A stretch of 64,000 nt of DNA from Capitulum mitella (taxonomy: Eukaryota; Arthropoda; Thecostraca; Pollicipedomorpha; Pollicipedidae), in contig CP099840.1 of assembly GCA_030062745.1 (NCBI GenBank), positions 12,290,437-12,354,436 of the forward strand, written 5' to 3'. Shown in pieces: positions 11,223 to 21,551 of the stretch (positions are counted from its first letter, which is position 1; each line of letters starts with the position of its first letter). Below the pieces are notes generated by a model. That model saw only the letters and a program-made list of their open reading frames with translations. It did not search any database and had not been told where the DNA came from. The position numbers were made by a program, and so were the translations under genes.

Positions 11223-12396
11223 AGCCACGTACCGCTCCGCTAAACCCCGGAATGATCACACTTTTCATTGACGCCGACAGCGAGCGTTTGTGGAGCGAGT
11301 ACTGCCAAAAGCCATGAGCGATCCTTCGCCGCTGATCAGGCCAAATCCAGCACGAGGGACGAACTCCTCACCGGGGTCCTGCTCTTTCTGCCAGGTCAAG
11401 AACCTGTGAAAAGCCATCACGCCTGTTGTGCCCACGGCCGAAACTGGGCGAGCCCGGCCGCCAGCAGGGGCGGGCTCCAGCCGCCTGCCGGCCGCAGGAG
11501 CGCGGGGACCTCGGCCGGGTCAGGGGACAGCGTCCCCGCCACAACAGCGGCCAGAACGCGACACCGGCACGCCGGCCGACCGCCACACACCAGTCGCAAC
11601 GTGGCAGCGGCGGCGGCGCGCCGGCGACACAACAGGCGACTTGGCTCTGAGCAGGCAGCAGCGTCAGCTCGCGTGCCACGCCGTCAGACACAACCGAGCG
11701 TCACCTTCGACCGCCGGGCCGGCGACGTCGCAGCCGCGGCCCGCCGCCGGCGCCACCGGACTCCGCCGGCCGCCCTGTTTGGCCGGGTCGCGCCGGGTGA
11801 CCCGCGCTCCGGGGCGGTCGCTCGCGGGCCGGCGCCCCGTCCAGTTCGGGACCATTCGAGTGGCTGTCCGACGGCGGCCGACCCGTCAGCCGGCGCGTGA
11901 CCTCACCTCCCACGATAGCGGTCCGCAAATGAGCGACTGTGTCAACGGGCGGCGGCGATAGCCTGCCCGTGGCGAACGTCGAGATACGCGTATCGGCCGG
12001 CACTGCGCCGCAAGTCGTGTGTTATGCCAGCGGGTCGGACGCGCCGTCGAGGACGGCCGCGGAGTCGGCGCGGTTTCAGCGGCCGCCCGCTCCTGTCGGC
12101 CGACGACTGCGCCGCGCGCGACCCGGCCCGGCTGTGACTGGTCCCTGGCCAGGGTCGCGTTTGGCTGCAGCAGGCGCGGCGCCGACCGGAGACCACTACA
12201 CAGCCGGCCGCAAGGCGGCCACACGTTCCCATTCCATCACCGCCAGGCACGCGGCCACTGCGCGGCCTGCAGGGTCACAGAGGCGCCGCGCGGCTCGGCA
12301 GACGTGCTCTTCACCGCAAGACCATGTAGGGTCAGGCCGGTCTCGGTCCCGCCGAGTGACGCGTTTCAGGGTCGCAGGCGCGGGACGCGGCGGCCG
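11223..12396. other. GC-rich block, no gene
   Basis: CpG-rich throughout. ORFs up to about 210 codons overlap in several frames on both strands, as expected where stop codons are rare. No splice-bounded exon or repeat was identified. Confidence 0.45.
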
Positions 12397-12565
12397 GCTC
12401 CGACGTCACCGTCATGGGGCCGGCTCGGACGTGACGCCGCCGTCAGGAGGCCGACGAGGACGTGACGCCGCCGTCAGGAGGCCGATTAGGACGTGATGTC
12501 GCCGTCAGGAGGGCGACAAGGACGTGACGTCACCATCAAGAGGGCGACTTGGATGTGACGGAGCT
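12397..12565. repeat. 31-bp minisatellite, 5-6 copies
   Basis: GACGTGACG-type starts fall at 12428, 12459, 12490, 12521 and 12552, exactly 31 bp apart, with a diverged copy upstream near 12399. Units carry GCCGTCAGGAGG. One copy has mutated to a full TGACGTCA palindrome at 12525-12532, so the array holds a row of CRE half-sites (TGACG). Confidence 0.95.
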
Positions 12566-14046
12566 GACCGGAGCTGAATCACGCAGCGGACGTGAAGGCG
12601 ATGCAGCACCGAGCAGCCAGGCTGTAGCAAATTATCCGCGGCACAGCGCTTCATGTCCAGCTCAGAAAGATGGAGACAGTGCTTTAACGATTTTTAGGAT
12701 TCTTATGTTTCGCGGCAGTGCGACGCAGCCACACCTTCGCTGGACTGAGTCGCGTTCAAATGCTGCAGACTTCAAAGGTATTCAAAATTCCAAGAAACGA
12801 TCTTTTCGAACAAATGAGCTGATTGCTACCGACTGCTACTCTGCCCACAGCAGAGTCCAGGCACCAGCCGAGGTGAGCGGTGAGCTGGAACCAGACACCA
12901 GATGCCTCCAGAGATGTGCGCAATCTCCACGACCAACACGCAACACTCCCTTCAGTGACGTTCGACGAAAATCATGCACGGGTGACTTCACTCGTTGCAC
13001 ACAAATCCATTATTTGATATGATCAATGTGCGTGACTAGGACATGCCGAATTCTGCTCACGTTCACTTCCTGCGAAGAGTACGTAACCCGATACCCTGAG
13101 AGCCACTTATAAGTCACGCCATTCGACGCAGGCCCAGAAAAAAGGAGTGACCGGGGAAGTGTAGCTCAATAACAGCGATGGTCACAAACGGACGCGAAAA
13201 TGAAAAAGATTCAAGACTGAGCGAAGGCACGAAAAAATAAGACCACCTATGTACTACATGTATTTCAGGCAAAACGTGCTTGTTCGTTGACTTCTCCACA
13301 AAAATCCGTCCATGGCTGGGATTAAAACCTTCGAAGCCTATTGATTCGCAGAAAACTATCGCAGCTGACAAGTGCTCACGCTGGAATTCGCTGCACGACG
13401 ACAAATCCCAGGTAAAGAATCTCGAATGGCCCTGTTGCCAGATAATCCTGCACGATACAAACGAGAACAAGCCAAGGTCTCGGCGGGGTCGAGTACCGCC
13501 GCCCACAGACGCCAAATACGATGATCGGCCCGCGGCGCAACAGTTACGGCATACGTTACCGCGGACGGGTTACCGATTTGTGCAGCCGGGCTGTGCGGAC
13601 GCCGCTCTGGCCGTGGGCGCGTCTGGCGGCCGCGGACGGCCCGGGGGCCCCGGTCCGCGGCCGCCGCCGCCCCGGCCGGGCCATTGTTCGCGCGCGCCGC
13701 GCACGGGACGTCACGAGGTCGGCCGGCCCGGCCGCGGCGGGTCAAGGGCTGCGCAGAGACACAACAGCTCGGAGCGGGCCGGCCGGTGCCGGAGCGGGGC
13801 CCTGTGTGGCCGGCGTGTCCGCCCGCCGCGCTGACCGGTCGGCCAGGCGGCCGCGCGAACGGCGCGCCGATAGGCTCCAGTCGGCGACAAATCACCGACC
13901 GGCGGGCGACCGTAAACCTCGGCTCCGACACGAACCGGCCCCTTATCCAGGCCTATGAAGTCATCGGCCGAACGGCCGGCCGTCCGAGTGGCCAGGCCGC
14001 TGGCGCCGCCGCGCGTCCATCTGTTTGTCTGACCTTTCCGGAAACT
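12566..14046. other. AT-richer then GC-rich stretch, no gene
   Basis: 12.6-13.5 kb is of balanced composition and holds a 157-codon plus-strand ORF (12549-13022) and a 133-codon minus-strand ORF (13114-13515). Neither resembles a known protein. 13.55-14.0 kb is very CpG-rich. Weak tRNA-like boxes near 13.15-13.35 kb were considered and not accepted. Confidence 0.4.
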
Positions 14047-14430
14047 GACCTCACAGCAGATTGACCTCACAGGAGGCGGACCCACAAGAGACTGGACTCG
14101 CAGGAGAAAGACCCCACAGGAGGCTTACCCCACAAGAGACTGAACACAGAGGAGACTGAATTCACAGGAGACTGACCTTGCAGCAGAATGGCCTCGCGGG
14201 AGAATGACCTTAAAGGAGACTGACCTCGCGCAAAAATGACCTCATAAGAAATTGGGCTCCCAGGAGACTGACCTCACAGGAGAATGACGCCACAGGATAC
14301 TGAGCTAAGAGGAGATTGACCTCACAGAAGAATGTCTTCACAGGACACTAAGCTTACAGGAGACTGAGCTCACCGGATGCTGACTTCATAGCGGACTGAC
14401 CTCGCAGTGAACTGATCTCACAGGAGACGT
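14047..14430. repeat. Degenerate 18-bp minisatellite, about 21 copies
   Basis: Variants of GACCTCACAGGAGACT repeat in an 18-bp register across about 380 bp, with many substitutions but few indels. The period is a multiple of 3, but TGA within the unit gives stops, so the array is not coding. The strong divergence with preserved spacing suggests an old array. Confidence 0.9.
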
Positions 14431-14814
14431 AACGGTTATTGCTCGCTAGGTAAAGACGTAGGGCCGCCAACATGCACATACCGTCCTTACAAACAATGGC
14501 ATTCATGTCATCATTCGGCCACGGTTCGGTCCCTCTCCAGACGGTCCACCGGCTAGGCCCCTGCCCACTGGAGACTGACTAACCCTGCTGGTTGTTGGAT
14601 GTCACCCGCCCGAGCGCAAGCAACCGTCCGACCTCACGGCCAACTCATCCCAGTGCTGGCGCTCACCAGCGTCCTTGCCAAAACCACACCGATCGATTCG
14701 CAGACGAACACAGTTCAAACTCGGCCAGTTACCACTGAAAAGTCAGCAAGTGGCGGGCTCATGAGACGCCAACTGCTGAGCAGTAGGTCAGTCTCCCGTT
14801 AAGGAATAAAGCCA
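14431..14814. other. Spacer between two arrays, no gene
   Basis: Balanced composition. A 67-codon ORF (14599-14802) is present but unrecognised. No other structure is visible. Confidence 0.4.
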
Positions 14815-15062
14815 GCGATCAGCAGCGATCAGCAGCCGACTGTTCAGTCGCGAGCCAGTCTCCTTATCAGCAGTAACGGCCACTTTTCAGCAGATGACTG
14901 TTCAGGTGTGTGTCAGGCTGCCTGTGAGCAGCCGCTGCCAGCATTCAGCAGCTGACTATTCAGCTGTCAGCCAGTCTACCTGTCAGCAGCCGCAGCCAGC
15001 GATCGGCAGCTGACTATTCAGACGTAAGCCAGGCTCCCTGTCAGAAATTACAGCCAGCAACC
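14815..15062. repeat. 58-bp minisatellite, 4 copies
   Basis: AGCAGCCGACTGTTCAG-type words occur at 14831, 14889, 14947 and 15005, exactly 58 bp apart. Each is followed by a form of GCCAGTCT and then CTGTCAGCAG. Two short GATCAGCAGC units lead into it, and the array runs straight into the CAG microsatellite. Confidence 0.9.
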
Positions 15063-15075
15063 GTCGGTTACACGC

Positions 15076-15173
15076 CAGCAGCAGCAGCAGCAGCAGCAGC
15101 AGTAGCAGCCGCAGCAGCAGTAGCAGCGACGGCGGCAACAACAACAACGGCGGCGGCGGCGGCGACCGATCGC
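15076..15173 (+). repeat. Compound CAG/CAA/CGG trinucleotide tract
   Basis: (CAG)9 at 15076-15102 is followed by interrupted CAG, TAG and CGA triplets, then (CAA)4 and a (CGG)5-6 tract ending about 15173. On the minus strand the frame reads as poly-Leu or poly-Cys. TAG triplets interrupt the CAG frame on the plus strand, so a polyglutamine exon is unlikely. Confidence 0.95.
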
Positions 15174-16275
15174 CCCGTTCCAGCTGGCCCGCCAGCTGTG
15201 GCGCCATGGCGGCGCGGTCTCGCAGCCCGCTACGCGGCCAAACGGGTTTGCCGGATTGATAGGGCGCGGGTCTGCCATTCGGCCGGCCAATTGCGGCGAC
15301 AGTTTTGCAGACGACAGTTTTAAGGTATTTTAGGCCGCTTTGCTGCTACCATTCTGGAGGAAATTTACGACATTTCATGTGCAACTCGCCCGACCCAACT
15401 TACCGAGGCTGTCAAAAAAGGCGCACGTAAATGACGCCAAGGACACTGCTCTCCGGAACTAGAACGGCAAGGAAAACAACACGCCCTAGTCAGGAAAGGC
15501 AATGCTCTTTAAACTGGTCACAATGCGCGGACGTGCGGGCCTTCGCCCAGCGTCGCCGCCGGTCGCAGGCCGGGCCGTGTTTCCGCGACACAATAGCGGG
15601 GCAGCTCACGCCCCGGCACGCGCCACGTTTAGCGACATCCGCTTCCTGGACGCCGTCGCGCTGCTCCACAGCTCTACTCGCTGTGACCCAGACCGGCCGC
15701 GTCGGCGCGTCCGCGCAGCGTCACCGCCCCTCCCGAGACCCGAGGGGTCCGCGCTCGGCGCCTGCCGTCGGCGGCACGGCCGCCAGGAAGGCATCCGCTG
15801 TCTGCGCGGCCGGCAAGCTGTTTCCGAGGACGTCGCAGAACAAAGCCGGGCAGCTTCGACTGCAAAAACGCCGCCGGTCGTGCACAACTGAGCGCCGCTT
15901 CCACGAAAATCCCTGCAAGTCGCAGCACAAAGTCTGGCCGACAGCCATTAGGCAAAAGAGACTTACGGGTGTGTATTACAGCGCGTAATCGTTCACACGT
16001 GCTATCGGTGCTTCGTTAAGAAGTTCTCAGAAGCAGGCGCACAACCAAGACCAGCTATGGGAGGGTCACTAAGACACGATGAATAAACTTTACCGCGCTT
16101 AATACATAGACGCCAGTTCCGATCACAGGACCATGCACGATGAGCGGCTGGCATGAGCACGAACAGCACCTCTTCCCATTCCCCTAGCCATGCCCCTGCT
16201 CTGAGGAAGGCGGCTGCGGCGCTCAGCCGGACGTACTGGAGCGTACCGGGCTGTGCCGGATCAGCCTCCCCTGCG
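15174..16275. other. Mixed block, no gene recognised
   Basis: 15.53-15.85 kb is GC-rich with overlapping ORFs. 15.9-16.2 kb is balanced. No repeat, RNA or clear exon is visible. Confidence 0.4.
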
Positions 16276-16302
16276 TGGCTGGCTGGCTGGCTGGCTGGCT
16301 GG
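16276..16302 (+). repeat. (TGGC)n microsatellite
   Basis: About 6.5 uninterrupted copies of TGGC. The tract is short and perfect, suggesting recent expansion. Confidence 0.9.
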
Positions 16303-17281
16303 ACCGGCACCATCCAATCCCGGCAATGGCGACCGAGCCTACCACCGTCTACCCTGCTGTCACCACGAGGACCCACTGGGTCAACCAGGCGGCCATCAGG
16401 ATCGGTCAGGTCACCTCGGGGCCGCAGAGTCGGGTCGCCGAGGAGCGACATCGGATCATTCAGGTCACCACGGGGTGACAGCGGACCGGGAACTCCTCTT
16501 CAGTTGGGGAGAGGGACGCATTTTGGGTTAATTCTTTCCAGCCAACGCCCATAGGGTCAATGCTAATTTCAAAAAGTTGGGGGGGCTGAAGCCCCCCCCC
16601 GTGCCCATGGCTCCCGTGCCTATACATCGGACTACCCACATCACCCAGAAACGACACCGGGCCACCCAGGCCACCAGAGGCCGACACCAGGTCAGCCAGG
16701 CTGGCACCACCACGGCAACACGAAGGGTCAGCCGGTTCACCGAGAGATCCCGCAGTATCGACAACATCACCATCGGGCCGCTCTGGGCCGACTGAGGCGG
16801 CACAGGGCCGAGATTGGCTCGCCAGGCAGGCCGTCCAGCCGCCCAGGCAAACAGAGCGTTGTTGATCCGCTCAGGTCATGGCTGGACACCCGGCCACGGC
16901 TCCGCGACGCCGCCGCCTGCGCCAACCCGGCTCGGCACAGATGGCAGCACGGGAGGCCGGGTCACCGCGGCCGGCCGCCGGCGTCGTCTGCGGCCTCGCC
17001 CGGGCCACGGGCTGGCGGCCGGCTCCGCGCCTGCCATTCATCTTTCGGCGCGCCGCTGCCAACACAAGCGGCAGTCGGCGTGTCAATCAACAAACGCGGC
17101 GGCGGCGGCAGCGACGGTCGACGCCGACGGACGGCGGCAGGCGGCGAGAGGCCTCCCTTCCCCGGCCCGGCTGTCCGGCCGCCGTGTTTCACGTCCTGCC
17201 GGCCGGCGCCAGAGACGCGGCGACATGGACACGCGCTGACGGCCGGCCAACGACGCACGGTCCGACTGCGGAACGGTGGCT
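16303..17281. other. GGTCA/CACC-rich stretch then GC-rich block
   Basis: 16.35-16.77 kb is rich in loosely repeated GGTCACC, GGGTCAGCC and CCACCAGG words on the plus strand, without a fixed period. It holds the G/C hairpin at 16579-16600. 16.87-17.25 kb is very CpG-rich. No gene is supported. Confidence 0.45.
16579..16600. repeat. G-run/C-run hairpin with TGAA loop
   Basis: GGGGGGGC (16579-16586) and GCCCCCCC flank the four bases TGAA, giving a perfect 8-bp GC stem. The C-run continues to 16600. Confidence 0.85.
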
Positions 17282-17663
17282 GACCGGTCAGAGAGTGCAG
17301 CTCCAGTGGTGACCAGTCAGAGGGCACGGCCCCAGCGGTGACCGGTCAGAGGGGACGGCCCCAGCGGTGACCGGTCAGAGGGCACGGCTCCAGTGGTGAC
17401 CAGTCAGAGGGCGCGGCCCCAGCGGTGACCAGTCAGAGGGCGCGGCCCCAGCGGTGACCGGTCAGAGGGCACGGCCCCAGCGGTGACCGGTCAGAGGGCG
17501 CGGCCCCAGCGGTGACCGGTCAGAGGGAACGGCTCCAGTGGTGGCCGGTCAGAGGGGACGGCTCCAGCGGTGACCGGTCAGAGGGAACGGCTCCAGTGGT
17601 GGCCGGCCAGGGGGGGAAGGGTCCAGTGCCAACTGGTCAGAGGGCGCGGCTCTGGCACGGTGA
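17282..17663. repeat. 29-bp minisatellite, about 13 copies
   Basis: GACCGGTCAGAGGG units, followed by variants of ACGGCCCCAGCGGT, repeat every 29 bp from 17282. Variation is mostly at a few positions (GACCGG/GACCAG, CCCCAGCGG/CTCCAGTGG, GTGA/GTGG). The array decays near 17600-17663. The period is not a multiple of 3. GACCGGTC is a self-complementary octamer present in most units. Confidence 0.97.
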
Positions 17664-18200
17664 TTAGCGTGGGAACACTTCGGCCGGGGGAGGCACCGTC
17701 CTGGGAACACTCTCACGGCCGAGTGGCCGTCGGCTGAAGATCCTGCGTGGGCGACCGCAGAATGAATGGCGTCTGGATGTAAACGAGCCCACTTCGGTAT
17801 TCCAAAGACCATAGCGTTTAGCCTGGTATGCCATCAGTAATGTCTCGGCTGACTTCGCAAATGGATTTTTCCGATAAATGCATTACGGAAATGTAGATGT
17901 GACGGCAAGCATCATGGGCAGGCGACAGGGCACTGGAGAACCAGGTTAACTCGTTCTGTCACCTGTGACAAACCGTTCCAAAAACACAGCCGGTGAAAAA
18001 AACAGACAGTCGCACTGCTCCGATTTCAAGAATGCATCCACATTGCTGAGGTACTCCCAATGGCTATATGTTCATGAAATGTTTATTTTGGTGGTACGTA
18101 TTCAGAATGAAACAATCCGAATGAATTAGGACTACAGGTTGGTATAACACGAGACAAGATTAAAATCTCAAATCTCGCGCTGGAAGTTCATGACTGGATC
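17664..18200. other. AT-richer flank of the MITE, no gene
   Basis: Composition changes abruptly from the GC-rich array to AT-rich sequence near 17.8 kb. No coding or RNA feature is visible. Confidence 0.4.
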
Positions 18201-18506
18201 CAGGCACGAAGCCAAGATTTTCTTCGGGGGAGGGGGGTAAATGTAAAATTTTGTCATATGCCATTGACATATGACGAAATTCATCGGAAAAATTTTATGT
18301 AATGTACCTTGTGCTTAACGCACAGGACATATAACACTTTGCTTTGCAACATTTATGACAAATATGGGCATACAACATTTGCAACATGTATACATGCTTT
18401 CTCACTACTACGCATTCCTGCGAAATCCCTATATATCTAGTGTAGACAGCTTGGCTTAGGGGGTGTGTGGCCCCCATGGCCCCCCCCCCCTGGCTACGTC
18501 TCTGAT
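18201..18506. mobile_element. MITE-like element, copy 1
   Basis: The left end CAGGCACGAAGCCAAG and the right end TGGCTACGTCTCTG are imperfect inverted repeats. The interior aligns over its whole length with the copy at 62241-62486, sharing GCCAAGATTTTC, CATATGCCA, CATATGACGAAATT, CTGCGAAATC and a C-run before the right TIR. TGGATC lies immediately outside both ends (18195-18200 and 18507-18512), a likely target-site duplication. There is no ORF, so it must be non-autonomous. The superfamily is not determinable from one 6-bp duplication. Internally CATATG...CATATG forms a small hairpin. The right end contains a run of 11 C (18480-18490). Confidence 0.8.
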
Positions 18507-21370
18507 TGGATCCAACGAAAAATAACGTTTCACGTCGTCGGTACAGGCGCCAAAACTGGACCTCTTGTCAGCAGGTCGGGTACCGTCGGCGACAGCCCTG
18601 ACGCCGCGCCGGTCGTCCCGTGCGCCGGGAGCGGAGCGCGGCGGCCGCGGCGGTCCCGGATCGCCGTCTCCGGCGGCGCGACCTCAGTTGGCCTGGCCGA
18701 GGCGCTTCATCACCGCGGCAGCGTGGGTCGCGGAGGGACGTGACCCGCGTGGGTCGCGGCGAGACGCGACCGGCGTGGTGCGGCCGTCACTGCCGTGACG
18801 GTGCGGAGCCCCGCCCTGTGCCGGGCCCGCTGCACAGGTGCCGTGACGCAGCAGATCGGAGCGTGATCGGGCCGCCGGCAGACGCAGCAGAAACTGTGCG
18901 GGGTCCGTGGCCGGCGGGCCGATCCTTCGCCAGACCGGCCGCAGCGGCGACACGGGCGGCGGCGCCGACTGTCCGCCACGCCCGCAGCTGACAGCGGTGT
19001 CACGCCACAGCCTAGCGTCCCGTGACGCCCCGTCACCGACTCGACACCCGGAGTGACCTCTCCTGAAGGGCGGGGGGGTCGTCCCCCACACCGTTCAGGG
19101 GCACTGCTGATGAGCTCTCAGGCCTAATAAGGCCAACGTCTGGCCAGCCTTACACCAAGGCCTTCTTGGTCTTAGTCCGGGCACAATTAACCCTGGTCCA
19201 CTACTATTTTTGGTGTTAATAATAACCGTCTGCAATTTTCTCCAAAGCCATTAGCCCGCAACCACCAGAATACTTCTGCAAGGCCAGTTCGCAAACAAGG
19301 AGGCGCCACACGCTGAGGTCTCGGGAAAACTACCCGCCTACCTAAAAAAAACTTGATTCCACCCAAAACGTACACACTTCAGACAACGCGACGTTAAATT
19401 CGGGGCCTGCACTCCCCGGACCAGAGACGAAGGGAAGCTGCGGGCTCGAGAGCACCACGCGACCGTAACGCTTTCGACATGACGTCACGCAGCCCGCGCT
19501 TCGTCGGCCGGCACAAAAACCGGTTACCGGACAGCAACGGGACGAACGTCATTTGCGATCAAAAGCGCGTCATCACGGGCCCTGGCAAAATGCCCGAGGG
19601 ACAAATCGCATCACCGCAGACACCGAATCTCCGACAAGCGGCACGGTGGCCGTCGGCAGCCCACAAGAAACCGACCGCTGAAAACTTTCCCCTCCGCTCT
19701 GCCGCCTCTCGCCGCGTGTCAACGACGCCGGCTAACGGTGACGTCATGTGACGTCAGGCGATAAACACGGCCGGGTTTGGCCGTGCGCCGTGCGGTCGGC
19801 GCGGCCGCGACCCACGTGGCCCGGGCCGGAGGGCCGTCGCCACCGACCCAGCCGACGGCAGCCTGCCCGGCGGCGCTCTCACCTGCAGGCTCAGCGGCCG
19901 ACGCCGCCCCCGGCCGAATGGGCCACCCCGGACGCTGCTGTGACGTCACGCCCGCCGCGCGGCCGGAGCTCCTGTGACGTCATCCGGAGCCAGAAGGTGC
20001 GGGCGGGCGGCGGCGGCGGCCGTCGGCGGCGGCGGCGGCCGGCGACCTGGGCTGACCAAGGCCGGGGAGCCGTCGACTGGCGGCGCTGCCGGCCCGCCGG
20101 ATCACCAAGTACTGGCTCCGTACACAAACAGGTGCGAGCGCCGGCCGCCGCGCCGTTCGGACACACATTCGCCAGCACCGCCCACCGCCGGTTGGCGGCG
20201 CTTTAGTTTGGCGAGCGATCTCGGGAGCCGGGGCGGCGCCACGCCGAATGGTCGGCCAAGGTCGGGTCGCCAAAATAGGGCGGCTGCAGGACGAGCGACG
20301 GCTCCCGAGTGGTGACCCGCGAGAGAGGCGCAGTGCGACTCCCTGCACGGATCGTGCGCCGCTGCCCGTTGACGTAATGTGTGGAGCGAATCAAGGATTC
20401 GGCGACTCAGCATCAATGCAGACCTTGAAGACTTGATCTTCCAAGCGAAGCTAGTCCATCGGTTCCTTCTCGTTTTATTTCCACGCATTATACCACTGTC
20501 CTGGTGTCTTCGTGCGAGGAATACGTGGCACGTGGGAAAATAAACCCAGCGCACAAAGAATGACGAACTGAGCGACCTTTCAATGGTTATGACACGATCG
20601 TTTTTTTATCGGAGCATGGATTAAATCAAGCACATGGGCTGTCCGAGGGAAAACAGTTTTGCCGGGGAGATCCCATTATTGTTACTCCAGAGAAACAAAC
20701 CTAGCGCTGGGGAGGCAATGACATCGATCACCGCACCCATCCCCAACCTCGCCTCAGCGAGAGAGGCTTCATCCGGATAAAACCGGGCAGGTGTCATGCG
20801 AGCACGCGTGCACCGGGTGTTCCGATTACGCACCAGTCCGTGGTCCCGGGTGGACACGATCCGACAGTGCCCCTGTGCGGACCGGTACAGAAGCGCGTGT
20901 CCCGGCCGGCGGGCCGCCCAGATGAGCCAGGTGCGGCCGATCCGGGGCCCAGCGGGAGACGCCGCAGCAGCAGGATGTGTCCAGCCGGCCGGCGCGTGAC
21001 GTCAGCGCCCTCTGACCCGGCCCTCCGGCGGAGGCACCGCGCCGAGACCAGGTCGGGGCGTCGCCCGGCTCCGGTCCCGGCCGGAGAGGGAGCGAAACCG
21101 CCGCCCACCCTCCCGCCGCCGCCGCCGTGCGCCGGGTCCCGGGTACAGCCCGGGCGTCGCAGTCTCCGGGGCGGGCGGCTGCGGTTGCCGGGCCGGCGCG
21201 GCGGCCGCGGCGCCGCCGACAGAACGCTGAGTTACTGCCGAGTTGCCGCTGATCCACTGTCGTGTCGGCGCGGTCAGAAAACCCCGTGCAGCTCAGCGAG
21301 AGGCAGGCGCGAGAGGCCAACGACACACGAGACTGACCAATCAACCACCAGCTTATAGCTCACAAAATCG

Positions 21371-21373
<3 letters not shown>
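18507..21373. other. CpG-rich block with CRE palindromes, no complete gene
   Basis: Very GC-rich at 18.55-19.08, 19.75-20.35 and 20.85-21.25 kb. 19.1-19.45 kb is AT-richer, with decayed-looking sequence I could not assign. Six of the window's TGACGTCA sites lie here (19480, 19739, 19749, 19941, 19975, 20997). No recognisable coding exon was found. Confidence 0.45.
19480..19982. promoter_or_regulatory. Cluster of five TGACGTCA (CRE/ATF) palindromes
   Basis: Perfect TGACGTCA octamers lie at 19480, 19739, 19749, 19941 and 19975. The pair at 19739 and 19749 is 10 bp apart, about one helical turn. TGACGTCA is the established binding site of CREB/ATF bZIP dimers. The surrounding DNA is CpG-rich. 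A consensus-like minus-strand donor (CTGCAG|GTGAGA, exon edge 19883) lies next to the 19941 site. A minus-strand promoter with a non-coding first exon would fit, but that is inference. I see no start codon frame leading into that donor. Confidence 0.4.
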
Positions 21374-21441
<68 letters not shown>

Positions 21442-21458
21442 ATCTATCTATCTATCTA

Positions 21459-21544
<86 letters not shown>

Positions 21545-21551
21545 TCTCACC
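21374..21551 (+). repeat. Long compound (CT)n microsatellite with (TATC)n core
   Basis: About 65 bp of CT repeats, then CCTATCTATC-type tetranucleotides, then about 85 bp more CT, ending CCCTCTCTCACCC. The Ser-Leu ORF across it on the plus strand (21243-21743) and the Arg-Glu ORF on the minus strand are artefacts of the dinucleotide repeat. Confidence 0.98.

Noticed and set aside
13150-13350. tRNA gene or tRNA-derived SINE
   Set aside because: TAGCTCAATAAC and GATTCAAGAC (plus) and GGTTTTAATCCCAGC (minus) loosely resemble A/B boxes, but each has several mismatches and no cloverleaf could be drawn.
19100-19400. 3' end of a retroelement on the minus strand
   Set aside because: The sequence gave a faint impression of decayed coding with stops, but no reverse transcriptase motif, poly(A) tail or second copy was found.
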